Positions 30,244-38,494 of a DNA stretch of 64,000 bases are shown here, one piece after another. This DNA comes from JASHPR01 sp963808705. Its GTDB lineage: Bacteria > Actinomycetota > Actinomycetes > Streptosporangiales > Streptosporangiaceae. The translations under genes and the position numbers were made by a program. Under the pieces are notes generated by a model. The model was given only the letters and a program-made list of their open reading frames with translations, did not search any database and was not told the origin of the DNA. Location: NCBI GenBank assembly GCA_963808705.1, contig CAWEHB010000004.1, positions 62,001-126,000 on the forward strand, in the 5' to 3' direction. Within the stretch, counting starts at the first letter, position 1; the number at the start of each line of letters is the position of its first letter.

Positions 30244-31620
30244 GTGACTGGACTTCCTTTTCAGGCGCCCGGCCTCTCCTCGCCGGGCCGCCGGTTTCGC
30301 GCCTACACGGCCAAGCACCTGGATGAGCTGACGGCGCGGGCCGGGCTGGGCGCCCATGAGCGGCTCGCGGTGCGGGCCGTGGCCACGGTGCTCCCCTTTC
30401 GCACCAACGAGTACGTCATCGAGCGTCTCATCGACTGGGGCGCGGCCCCGGACGACCCGATCTACCGCCTGGTCTTCCCGCAGGCCGACATGCTCCCCGG
30501 CACGGACGTCAGGGAGATCAGCGACCTGCTCGCCCGCGCGGCCCCGGAGGCCGAGGTACGCGCGGCCGCGCACGCCGTGCGGACCCGGCTGAACCCGCAT
30601 CCCGCGGGCCAGCTTGCCTTCAACATCCCCCACTTCGCGGACGAGCCGCTGCCCGGCGTTCAGCACAAGTACCCGGAAACCGTGCTGGTGTTCCCCAAGC
30701 AGGGCCAGACCTGCCACGCGTACTGCACCTACTGCTTCCGGTGGGCGCAGTTCGTGGGCGAGCCTGATCTCAAGATGGCGACCGACGACATGGCCAGGGT
30801 CACCGCCTACCTAGGGCAGCATCCCGAGGTCACCAGCGTCCTGATCACCGGCGGCGATCCGATGATCATGGGCGCGGATGTCCTGAGGCGCTACCTCGAG
30901 CCGCTGCTCGACCCGCGGCTCGCGCACCTCGAGTCGATCCGGATCGGCACCAAGTCGCTGGGCTACTGGCCGCAGCGGTTCGTCAGCGACCCGGACGCCG
31001 ACGACACGCTGCGGCTGTTCGAGGAGGTCGCCGCCGCGGGCAAGAGCCTGGCGATCATGGCGCACTTCTCCCATCCCCGGGAGCTCGAGCCTCCCCTGGT
31101 GGCCGAGGCCGTGCGCAGGATCAGGTCCGCGGGCGGGGTCATCCGGACCCAGGCCCCGCTGATCAGGTCCATCAACGACGACCCCGCGACCTGGGCCGCA
31201 ATGTGGCGCACCCAGATGCGGATGAGCATGGTGCCGTACTACATGTTCGTGGAGCGTGACACGGGCCCGCAGGGATACTTCGCCGTGCCGCTGTCTCGCG
31301 GCCACGAGATATTCCGTGACGCCTACGCGAGCGTCTCCGGCCTGTGCCGGACCGTGCGCGGCCCGTCCATGTCGGCGACTCCGGGCAAGGTGTGCATCGA
31401 CGGGGTGGTCGAGGTGGCGGGCGAGAAGGTGTTCGCGTTGCACATGATCCAGGCTCGGAACCCGGATCTGGTCGGCAAGCCGTTCTTCGCGCGGTTCGAC
31501 CCGAGCGCGATCTGGCTGTCCGACCTGAAGCCCGCGTTCGCCGCGCGGTTCCCGTTCGACGCGGTGCCCGAGGAACTGCCCGGCCTGTGGACGCCGGAGG
31601 TGCTCGCGTCGCTGAGCTGA
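30244..31620 (+). CDS. kamA: Lysine 2,3-aminomutase family radical SAM enzyme
   Basis: Radical SAM/PLP enzyme of the KamA family, expected to convert L-lysine to L-beta-lysine. 458 residues from GTG 30244, chosen for GAAGGGAGA 3 bases before it. The cluster motif CHAYCTYCFRW (about residues 157-167) provides the three cysteines CxxxCxxC, and LITGGDPMIMG follows. The barrel continues through RTQAPLIRSINDDP and the PLP region near PGKVCIDGV. No beta-lysine acetyltransferase (ablB) and no clear beta-lysine user is adjacent, so the fate of the product is open: osmolyte, antibiotic building block or another substrate. It stands alone, bounded by a strong terminator. Confidence 0.87.
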   Translation: MTGLPFQAPGLSSPGRRFRAYTAKHLDELTARAGLGAHERLAVRAVATVLPFRTNEYVIERLIDWGAAPDDPIYRLVFPQADMLPGTDVREISDLLARAAPEAEVRAAAHAVRTRLNPHPAGQLAFNIPHFADEPLPGVQHKYPETVLVFPKQGQTCHAYCTYCFRWAQFVGEPDLKMATDDMARVTAYLGQHPEVTSVLITGGDPMIMGADVLRRYLEPLLDPRLAHLESIRIGTKSLGYWPQRFVSDPDADDTLRLFEEVAAAGKSLAIMAHFSHPRELEPPLVAEAVRRIRSAGGVIRTQAPLIRSINDDPATWAAMWRTQMRMSMVPYYMFVERDTGPQGYFAVPLSRGHEIFRDAYASVSGLCRTVRGPSMSATPGKVCIDGVVEVAGEKVFALHMIQARNPDLVGKPFFARFDPSAIWLSDLKPAFAARFPFDAVPEELPGLWTPEVLASLS

Positions 31621-31634
31621 CGTCCTCGCCCCCG

Positions 31635-31681
31635 CTACGGGCACGGCCCGCCCGGTCAGACCTGGCGGGCCGTGCCCGTAG
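31635..31681. terminator. Strong bidirectional hairpin terminator
   Basis: CTACGGGCACGGCCCGCC (31635-31652) pairs perfectly with GGCGGGCCGTGCCCGTAG (31664-31681) across an 11-base loop. It lies between the convergent kamA and MFS genes. Confidence 0.88.
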
Positions 31682-31700
31682 CCAGCGCGCTCCGCTGCTG

Positions 31701-33368
31701 TCAGCCCGCGGCGCGGGTGCTCGGCTCCGCGTCCGCCACGGCCAGGCCGGCCGGCGCGGCCTGCCCGGCTGACGGTTCCGGCCCGGCCGCCGGCTTGCGC
31801 TCCCGCAGCAGCAGGCAGCTCAGGGCGCCCACGCCCAGCAGCACGACCGGCAGCAGCATGGTCGAGCGCATGGCCTCCACGTAGCCGAAGGTGAAAACGT
31901 CGTGGCCGATCCGCGCGACCTCCGCGGCCAGGCTGGCCGGAAGGCCCGACTGCTTGGCCATCCCGCCGTTCTGGCCGGCTCCGACCTGGATGCCGTTGCT
32001 GGCCGAGTTCTGGATCTCGTGGACGAACCGGCCGCGTACCTGCGACGGCAGTGCCGCCGAGCGGGCCGCCGCCTGGCTGGTCATGGTCGACACGAGCCGG
32101 TTCTGCAGCAGGGCCCCGACCGTTGCGGTGCCGATCACCAGGCCGACCTGCCGGACGGTGTTGAGCACGCCGGACGCGGCGCCGGCCATCTGCGGCTGGA
32201 TGTTGCGCATGGCCACGGTGATCAGCGGCGCGAACACGCAGCCCATGCCGAACCCGGCCACGAGCAGCGAAGGCAGGAAGCTCTGCCACGAGGAGTCGGG
32301 GCGCGCGATCAGCGCCAGCCAGCCCATCCCGGCGCCGAACAGGATCAGCCCGCTCATCAGGATGTACTTGCCGCCGATCCGGTCGGTCATCCGGCCTGCG
32401 ACCGGGGCGATGAATATTGAGATCAGTGAGGCGGGCGCCATCGTGAGCCCGGCCTTCAGCGCCGAGAAGCCGAGGACCGACTGCAGGTAGATGGTGAACG
32501 GCAGGAAGATCCCCATCATCCCGATCGCGAGCACCCCGGACACCCAGTTCATCACCGAGAAGTTCCGGTCGCGGAACACGGCAAACGGGATCAGCGGCTC
32601 CCGGTTCTGGGTCAGCTTCTGGTACAGCAGGAAGACCAGGAGCAGCACCACGCCGGCCCCGATGATGAGCGGGATGCTGATGAACGAGGTGATCGTCCCC
32701 CAGTCGTACTTCTGCCCCTCGACCAGGCCGTAGCAGATGGCCAGCAGCGCCGCGGTGGCGAGCAGCACGCCCAGGACGTCGATCCGGTGCCGGCGGCCGA
32801 GCCGCACGTCCGGGATGATGAAGACGGTCAGCACGAGCACGACCAGGCCGATCGGCAGGTTGACGAAGAAGATGTAACGCCAGTCGAACGCGGTCACCAG
32901 CAGGCCGCCCAGGGTCGGCCCCGCGATCGTGGCCACGCCCGCGACCGCGCCCCAGACGCCGAACGCGGCGCCGCGCCGTTCCGGCGGGAAGGTATTCGTG
33001 ATGATCGTCAGGGTCTGCGGCATGAGCATGGCCGCGCCGAGGCCCTGGACCGCGCGGAACCCGATCAGCCAGCCGGGGCTCGGAGAAAAGCCGCAGGCGA
33101 CCGAGGCCGCCGTGAACACGGCGACGCCCGCGAAGAACAGCGTGCGCGGCCCGATCAGGTCACCGAGCCTGCCCGCGGTGATGACCAGGACGGCGAGCAC
33201 GAGAGCATAGGCGTTGATCACCCACAGGACGTCGTCCAGGGAGGCGTGCAGCTTGGTGATCATGTTGGGGATGGCGATGTTCACGATCGTCAGGTCCAGT
33301 AGGGTCATGAAGAACCCGAGCGAAACCACCAGCAGCACCAGCCACGGGTTCCCGGCGTATTTCCGCAC
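31701..33368 (-). CDS. DHA2-family MFS drug exporter (14 TM)
   Basis: Proton-coupled multidrug exporter of the EmrB/QacA (DHA2) type, 555 residues with about 14 membrane helices. Helix 1 carries FMTLLDLTIVNIAIPNM (motif D1: LD-x-TIVN-x-A), the loop 2-3 motif A is AGRLGDLIGPRTLF, and helix 5 has the antiporter motif C, GVATIAGPTLGGLL. GTG 33368 is chosen because GGGGAGGACAC lies just upstream; longer readings to 33485 add a disordered, poorly supported extension. Divergent from the SDR gene. No dedicated regulator is adjacent. The substrate cannot be told from sequence. Confidence 0.9.
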   Translation of the reverse strand: MRKYAGNPWLVLLVVSLGFFMTLLDLTIVNIAIPNMITKLHASLDDVLWVINAYALVLAVLVITAGRLGDLIGPRTLFFAGVAVFTAASVACGFSPSPGWLIGFRAVQGLGAAMLMPQTLTIITNTFPPERRGAAFGVWGAVAGVATIAGPTLGGLLVTAFDWRYIFFVNLPIGLVVLVLTVFIIPDVRLGRRHRIDVLGVLLATAALLAICYGLVEGQKYDWGTITSFISIPLIIGAGVVLLLVFLLYQKLTQNREPLIPFAVFRDRNFSVMNWVSGVLAIGMMGIFLPFTIYLQSVLGFSALKAGLTMAPASLISIFIAPVAGRMTDRIGGKYILMSGLILFGAGMGWLALIARPDSSWQSFLPSLLVAGFGMGCVFAPLITVAMRNIQPQMAGAASGVLNTVRQVGLVIGTATVGALLQNRLVSTMTSQAAARSAALPSQVRGRFVHEIQNSASNGIQVGAGQNGGMAKQSGLPASLAAEVARIGHDVFTFGYVEAMRSTMLLPVVLLGVGALSCLLLRERKPAAGPEPSAGQAAPAGLAVADAEPSTRAAG

Positions 33369-33618
33369 CGTGTCCTCCCCACTTCCTGTCGCGCTCGCCG
33401 CGCTGTCGGCCTGCTTCCCGGCCCGATATTCTCCCGAGCGCCGTGCCTGCCCCCTCCTGCGTAGCGCCTGGCCGGGCCCGGGCATTCCGCGACCGCGGCA
33501 CTCTTTCCTCCGATGCTAACCACCGGCACCGACATTCCGGGGCGGTCAGCGGCTGGGACCGGCGCGGTTCCGAACCCTGTTCGGTCCGCCGGGCTGGCCG
33601 GCCAGTATGCTCCCGGCC

Positions 33619-34392
33619 ATGGAACTGAACGGAACCGCGGCGATCGTGTCCGGCGGCGCCAGCGGCCTGGGCGAGGCCACCGCGCGCATGCTCGCCGCAG
33701 CTGGCTCCCGGGTGTTCGTCGCCGATCTCAACGAGCAACGGGGCAACGCAGTGGCCGACGAGATCGGCGGCCTGTTCGTCAGGACCGACGTCGCCGATGA
33801 GTGGTCGGTACACGCCGCGGTGGACGCCGCGGCCGCGGCCGGGCCGCCGCTGCGGGTCGTCGTGAGCTGCGCCGGCATCGGCTGGGCCGCCCGCACGGTG
33901 GACCGCGGCGGCCTCCCGCACGACCTGGGCGCGTACCGGAAGATCATCGACGTCAACCTGATCGGCACGTTCAACGTGATGCGGATCGGCGCCGCGGCGA
34001 TCGCCAAGACCGAGCCCGCCGACGCCGACGGGCAGCGCGGCGTGATCATCAACACGGCGTCGATCGCGGGCCTCGAGGGGCAGACCGGCCAGGTGGCCTA
34101 CTCGGCGTCCAAGGGCGGGATCATCGGCATGACCGTCCCGGCGGCCCGCGACCTCGCCGCGATCGGGGTGCGGGTGAACACCATCTGCCCCGGGCTCATG
34201 GACACGCCCATCTACGGCGGCGGCCCGGGCACCGAGGATTTCAAGGCCAGGCTGACCGCGCCGATCGTCTTCCCCAAGCGGATGGGCGCCGCCGACGAGT
34301 TCGCGCACCTGGTCCGGGCGCTGATCGAGAACGACTACATGAACGCCGAGGTCGTCCGCATCGACGGCGGCGTCAGGTTCCAGCCCAAGTGA
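33619..34392 (+). CDS. SDR family oxidoreductase (HSD10-like)
   Basis: Short-chain dehydrogenase, 257 residues, similar to type II 3-hydroxyacyl-CoA/17-beta-hydroxysteroid dehydrogenase (HSD17B10-like). N-terminal NAD-binding GGASGLGEATARML (TGxxxGxG type) is followed by Asp in FVADLNEQ, which suggests NAD over NADP. The catalytic triad is Ser in INTASIAG, Tyr and Lys in YSASKGG, and the structural motif is SCAGIG. ATG 33619 is preferred; an in-frame ATG at 33607 adds four residues. Likely acts in fatty acid or side-chain beta-oxidation; no operon partner is seen. Confidence 0.9.
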   Translation: MELNGTAAIVSGGASGLGEATARMLAAAGSRVFVADLNEQRGNAVADEIGGLFVRTDVADEWSVHAAVDAAAAAGPPLRVVVSCAGIGWAARTVDRGGLPHDLGAYRKIIDVNLIGTFNVMRIGAAAIAKTEPADADGQRGVIINTASIAGLEGQTGQVAYSASKGGIIGMTVPAARDLAAIGVRVNTICPGLMDTPIYGGGPGTEDFKARLTAPIVFPKRMGAADEFAHLVRALIENDYMNAEVVRIDGGVRFQPK

Positions 34393-34740
34393 CGGGAAAT
34401 AGCGTGTTGCGCATCGTTCGCTACGAACACCAAGCGACGCTCCAGATGGATATGGGGCCAGCGGTAGGGCCTGACCGAAATCTCGCGATGATGCCCGCGA
34501 TGACGCGCTGATGCTCGTGGTGTCGCCGATCTGCAGCACGGCTGGCACATGTGCCCTAGGTGCTGGCATGTCGTTCTAACGGAAGCTCAGGGGCTCCTCG
34601 CGGAGCCAGGCGGTCGTCCGCTCCCGCGAGCTGGGGGCCTCTGGAGGGATGAGGCGAAATCATCCATTCCGTGTGATGCGGGCTCCGCTCGTCCCGCGCC
34701 AGGATGCTCAAGTGCCAGTGCCTAAGGAGAGGAAGCGACC
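34393..34740. other. Intergenic region without a gene
   Basis: About 350 bases with no supported coding frame. A small hairpin, GGCTCC-tcgc-GGAGCC, lies near 34592-34607 and could end the SDR transcript. The final bases carry the AAGGAGAGGAAG ribosome site of the next gene. Confidence 0.5.
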
Positions 34741-35142
34741 ATGTCTCACCAGGGACCGGACTCGCGTACCGGAGCCGGATGGGTGTTCTTCGCTGCCATC
34801 ATGATGATTGTGCTGGGCATCTTCGGCGTGTTCGAAGGGCTCGCCGCCATCGTCAAGAGCGGCTTTTACCATGTGCCGCCCAACTACTACATCAGCATTA
34901 ACGCCAGGGGCTGGGGTTGGATCCATCTGATCGTCAGCATCATCGTCATCCTGGCCGGCTTCGCCCTGTTCCAAGGGGCCACCTGGGCCCGGGTGGTGGG
35001 GATCTTCATGGCGTCCATCTCCGCGATCGCGAACTTCCTGTTCATCCCCTACTATCCGATCTGGTCGCTCCTGATCATCGCGCTCGACGTCCTGGTCATC
35101 TGGGCGCTGGCCGCGCACGGCCGCGCGCTCGCGGAGGTCTGA
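34741..35142 (+). CDS. DUF7144-type four-helix membrane protein
   Basis: A 133-residue membrane protein with four hydrophobic helices: GWVFFAAIMMIVLGIFGVFEG, GWIHLIVSIIVILAGFALF, VVGIFMASISAIANFLF and WSLLIIALDVLVIWALAA. The arrangement and the loop INARGWGWIHL match a widespread actinobacterial small membrane protein family (DUF7144 by my recollection) of unknown function. ATG 34741 has AAGGAGAGGAAG 5-16 bases upstream, one of the strongest ribosome sites in the window. It is monocistronic, convergent with the degraded aldo/keto reductase. Confidence 0.82.
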   Translation: MSHQGPDSRTGAGWVFFAAIMMIVLGIFGVFEGLAAIVKSGFYHVPPNYYISINARGWGWIHLIVSIIVILAGFALFQGATWARVVGIFMASISAIANFLFIPYYPIWSLLIIALDVLVIWALAAHGRALAEV

Positions 35143-35148
35143 GCGGGC

Positions 35149-35933
35149 TCACCCGCCACGGGTTATCGCCGCCACCTCCTCGGGGCTCAGCTCGATCGAG
35201 GCGGCCGCGACGTTGGCCTCGGCGTGTGCCCGGGCGATCCGGTGCCGGGGGATCGGCAGCATCTGCGGTGATCTCGCCAGCAGCCAGGCCAGCACGATCT
35301 GCCGCGGGCTGGCGCCGTGCCGCTTGGCCGCCTCGGTCACCGCTGGGTTGCTGCCGGCCTGCTGGACCGGCGCCCAGGGCAGGAACGCGATCTGCTCCCG
35401 CTCGCAGGTGTCCACCGTCGACTCCGGCCCGCGGTCGGCCGCGTTGTACCGGTTCTGCACCGAGACGACCGGGGTGATCTGCTGCGCCGCCCGCAGCTGG
35501 GCCTCTGACACGTTCGAGATCCCGATGTGGGCGATCTTGCCCTCGTCCTTGAGCTCGGCCAGCTCGGCCAGCGCGCCCAGCGAGTCGGCCAGCGGCACCC
35601 TGGGGTCGGGCCGGTGGAACTGGTAGAGCGGGATCTGCTCCAGTTGCAGCCGCCGCAGGCTGCCCTCGCAGGCCCCGCGCAGGTGCTCGGGCCTGCCGTC
35701 GGCGTCCCACCGGTTGGGTCCCGGCCGCACCAGGCCGCCCTTGGTGGCGATGACCAGGTCGTCGGGGTAGGGGTACAGGGTCTCGGCGATCAGCCGCTCG
35801 CTGACCTCCGGGCCGTAGAAATCGGCGGTGTCGACACCAATGACCGGAAAGCCCGCCTTGCCGCAAGCCCAGCACCCCGGTCACCGCACCCGAGCGGCCG
35901 TTCGGGGCAGACTCGGGATCGGTCCGGGTAGAC
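35149..35933 (-). pseudogene. Degraded aldo/keto reductase
   Basis: Residue matches to the aldo/keto reductase family run from VDTADFYGPEVSERL (about 35840-35800) through VIATKGGLVRPGPNRWD, YQFHRPDPRVPLADSLG, and IAHIGISNVSEAQL to SIELSPEEVAAITRGG at the stop. The tetrad Asp, Tyr, Lys and His is still readable. However, the N-terminal 45-50 residues are missing: upstream of VDTADFYG the same frame meets a TGA near 35880, while M-S-T-R-T-D-P-E-S at 35933 is in another frame. Near the C-terminus the phosphate-binding GTGS region reads only in a shifted frame beside GGGGG 35247-35251. Several lesions make this a likely pseudogene. Confidence 0.72.
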
Positions 35934-36322
35934 ATGGCGATCGTACATATCGCGATTGTTCCGCAAGCTGCTGGCCGGGGTGTTCCTTCACCGTCGGCGT
36001 GGTCACGAGCTGCTGGAAGGTGGCCAGCCTTGAACTCGCGTTCGCCTCGGTGGCTGGGTGCCGGAGCCGGATGACAGCACACCTGCGAAGGTCCGGAAGG
36101 CGGCCACGCTCACCGGCCGCGGGCTACGGCTGCGGAATCGTGATCCGCGAACGGCCCCTTCGGCAGCCTTCAGCTGAGCTGCTCGGCCAGTGCGACGATG
36201 ATGCCCTCGGGCCGCGGACGTAACACAGCCGGTAGCGAGCTGCTGCTGAACAGGGCACGGGAAACCTTGGGATCTGTCGCGCATAGATTGTTCTGTTAAG
36301 CGCCGACGCTAGCGGAGGAGCG
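35934..36322. other. Intergenic zone holding a VOC-family remnant
   Basis: About 390 bases with no intact gene. Apart from the glyoxalase-like remnant at 36170-36255, nothing is recognisable. Confidence 0.5.
36170..36255 (-). pseudogene. C-terminal remnant of a VOC (glyoxalase-like) protein
   Basis: On the minus strand, YRLCYVRGP and then, after a one-base shift, EGIIVALAEQLS followed by TGA (36172-36170) reproduce the usual C-terminus of VOC-family dioxygenase/glyoxalase proteins. Nothing upstream continues the family, so only the last 20-25 codons survive. The identification rests on this short match. Confidence 0.55.
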
Positions 36323-37078
36323 ATGCCAGAGGAGCGCCAGTTTCCCCAGGGAAGCCGGGTGGACGACCTCGATCTGTCGGGGGTACACCTGCACGGCACC
36401 AACCTCGAAGGTGCCAGGCTGACCGAGACCTATCTCATGGACGCGGACATCTCTGGAGATATCGAGGGACTGAGGCTGAATGGAGTCGAGATTGAGCCTC
36501 TCGTCCGGGCTGAGCTCGACCGCCTGTACCCGGATCGGGTGAAGCTCCGCGCAAGCGATGTCGACGGGCTGCGCGAGGCGTGGTCGATGGTCGAGCGGCT
36601 CTGGGCCGCGACGACCGAGCGGGCGCTGCGTCTGCCCGAGGCCGTCCAGCGCGAGCGGGTCGGTGGCGAGTGGAGCATCGTCGAGACGCTGCGGCACCTC
36701 GTCTTCGCGACCGACTGCTGGCTATTCCGAGCTATCAGGCTCGAACCGAGTCCGTACCACCCATGGGGCCTGCCCTGGTCGGGCGCCGACCCGGAGTTCA
36801 CCCATGCGGTTGGCGTGGACACATCGGCCTCGCCGAGCCTCGAGGAGGTCATCCCGGTACGGCGCCACCACCAGCAGGCTGTGCGTGAGACGCTCGAGGA
36901 TCTCACGGATGCTGGGCTCGCCCAGGTCCGCGCGGCCCCTGACTCTCCCGGCCACCCCACTGGCGAGCACTCTGTTCTCCAGTGCCTCCACGTCCTCCTA
37001 AACGAGGAGTGGGAGCACCATCGCTACACCGTGCGCGACCTCAACGTCCTCGACCCGGCCGAGGCCTCGGGTTCCTGA
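36323..37078 (+). CDS. DinB-superfamily protein with pentapeptide-like N-terminus
   Basis: A 251-residue protein. Residues 10-50 resemble pentapeptide repeats (DDLDLSGVHLHGTNLEGARL). Residues 70-240 form a DinB_2 four-helix bundle with the metal-site histidines in GEWSIVETLRHLVFATDCW and EWEHHRYTVRDL. DinB-type bundles include mycothiol- and bacillithiol-dependent enzymes and many unassigned proteins, so only the fold is claimed. It starts at ATG 36323 without a strong ribosome site. It is the only intact gene in a zone of decayed ones, and its codon use is somewhat less GC3-biased than the housekeeping genes nearby. Confidence 0.8.
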   Translation: MPEERQFPQGSRVDDLDLSGVHLHGTNLEGARLTETYLMDADISGDIEGLRLNGVEIEPLVRAELDRLYPDRVKLRASDVDGLREAWSMVERLWAATTERALRLPEAVQRERVGGEWSIVETLRHLVFATDCWLFRAIRLEPSPYHPWGLPWSGADPEFTHAVGVDTSASPSLEEVIPVRRHHQQAVRETLEDLTDAGLAQVRAAPDSPGHPTGEHSVLQCLHVLLNEEWEHHRYTVRDLNVLDPAEASGS

Positions 37079-37130
37079 CGGCCCTCACGGCTACACGCGG
37101 GACGATCGGGGTGCCGTTGATTTCCGGCCC

Positions 37131-37345
37131 TTGATGTTCCGAGGGAGCGCGGATTCGGCGATCGCGGTAGCGGGCCAGCACCTCCCGGTCAAGATGATCG
37201 TGTTCAACAAGGCCGCCCTGTCGTTCCCCGGGCTGGAGATGAAGGCGGCCGGGATCGTCACCTACGGCACCGGCCTGGACAACCCCGACTTCGCCGCCAT
37301 CGCCTGCGCAACCGGGCTGTTCACCACGCTGCCGGTCACCCCCAC
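37131..37345 (+). pseudogene. Fragment of a TPP-dependent pyruvate oxidase/dehydrogenase (PoxB-like)
   Basis: The stretch LPVKMIVFNKAALSFPGLEM, then KAAGIVTYGTGLDNPDFAAI and ACATGLF, matches the TPP-binding C-terminal domain of PoxB-type enzymes, where LPVKVVVFNN-like and LxNPDFAAIA segments are conserved. The preceding G-D-G motif, the rest of the protein and the normal C-terminus are absent; after GLFTTLP the frame loses all similarity. About 60 codons remain of a gene that is usually near 580. Confidence 0.65.
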
Positions 37346-37759
37346 CGATTCGGTCATCGCCGGGAACATCCCCGATCAGTGTTCCGGCTGCACCGGCGGT
37401 GCCGCCGTCGCGGCCGGCCCGCAGGCCCGGGAGAACAACCAGACGGGCCGCAGGCCCTCAGCACGCGACCATCACCACGCTCTGCCCTGAACGCGCCGGT
37501 ACCATATTGGCCCGCCGGAAGACAAACACACCTGTACGGGCGCACCCCTACAGACTGCCCGTTGAGCTCCTCGCCGTTGAGCTTGCTGGGTCCCGCAAAG
37601 TCCGCGCCAGCGACAGGACCGAGCGCTCGCGCCAGAACGTCGGCATGACGCATCATCGACCACCACAAGCCAATGCCGGTGGACGGTGTAGCCGGCATGC
37701 GGTTACCGCTATTGTCTACCCAGGTAATCGCGGTGCCGCATCACTGTGGGCTCTAACTC
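37346..37759. other. Non-coding stretch in the decayed zone
   Basis: Chance frames on both strands show no family I recognise. No repeat, RNA gene or insertion-sequence end is visible. Confidence 0.4.
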
Positions 37760-38198
37760 TCACCACGACACAAGTACCGAACTGGTGGTTATTGTCGCTT
37801 GCCAGGCCGCTAGCTTCTCCGGGCGCATCTGCTGGCCGTCGTACAGGTCGTGCACGGAGCATCCGAGGACCGTGTCCCCGCCCGGCCCGAGGAATTCCAC
37901 GGTCAAGGACTCCCGCCCAGGGAACGAGGGGAACGGGTAGAGATCGCGCACGAAACGAACTCCGGTGATCTCATCGACCCTGACGTCCATCGTCCAGCTC
38001 GCCGCGTCGTCACCCGAGTACGACGTGCCACCAGCGCCGGTCGGCAGGTCCGCGGAACAGCGGCGTTGTCACTCCGGTGAGGTGCGCAGTCCACCAGCCG
38101 ACGCCGAAGACGAAGACCAGCAGTCCCGACCCCGACAGCTCGGCAATCAGACGTTCCAGTTCGCTGGCGGGCTCGCTGACACCTGCGATCTTGCCCAT
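37760..38198 (-). pseudogene. Small frameshifted gene of unknown function
   Basis: Two consecutive frames look like one protein. The first starts at ATG 38198 with GAGGAG 6 bases upstream and reads MGKIAGVSEPASELERLIAE through GVGWWTAHLTGVTTPLFRGP and ADRRWWHVVLG, then stops at 38010. The second, one base out of register, continues YSGDDAASWTMDVRVDEITG, VRFVRDLYPFPSFPGRESL, TVEFLGPGGDTVLGCSVHDL to a stop at 37760. Joined, they give about 145 residues. The second half loosely recalls small ChuX/HemS-like domains, but I cannot name the family. One base change near 38012-38020 would repair it. Confidence 0.55.
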
Positions 38199-38494
38199 CT
38201 CGCGCTCCTCACCGCGTCGGTGCCGTCAGTGGTTGCGAACACGGCGCCGCGCAGGATCGATACCCGACCGTCCGCCAGATGACCAGCTTGGAAGGCTGCC
38301 CGCACATCGTGGTCACGGGCTCTGACCTGGGCGTTCGGGTAGCCGCTGGTAGCCGCTGGTAGCCGTAGCTGACCGGTGATCACCCTGGCTCACAGGCACG
38401 TCAATGGCACGGCGCACAACCACCCTGCGTCAGGTCATCTCCTCGGTCGGGCACTCTCCGACTACCTCGGCGCAGTACTGATAGAGAGGCGGAG
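38199..38494. other. Intergenic stretch with a possible gene remnant and short tandem repeat
   Basis: On the minus strand about 38335-38215 reads RARDHDVRAAFQAGHLADG, RVSILRGAVFATTDGTDAV, protein-like in composition but without a start or known family; it runs into the next gene's ribosome site. At 38340-38366 the decamer TAGCCGCTGG is repeated two and a half times. Confidence 0.4.

Noticed and set aside
37354..37698. A 114-codon minus-strand frame in the decayed zone
   Set aside because: Contains a few protein-like stretches but no family match, no ribosome site and a basic, repetitive end.
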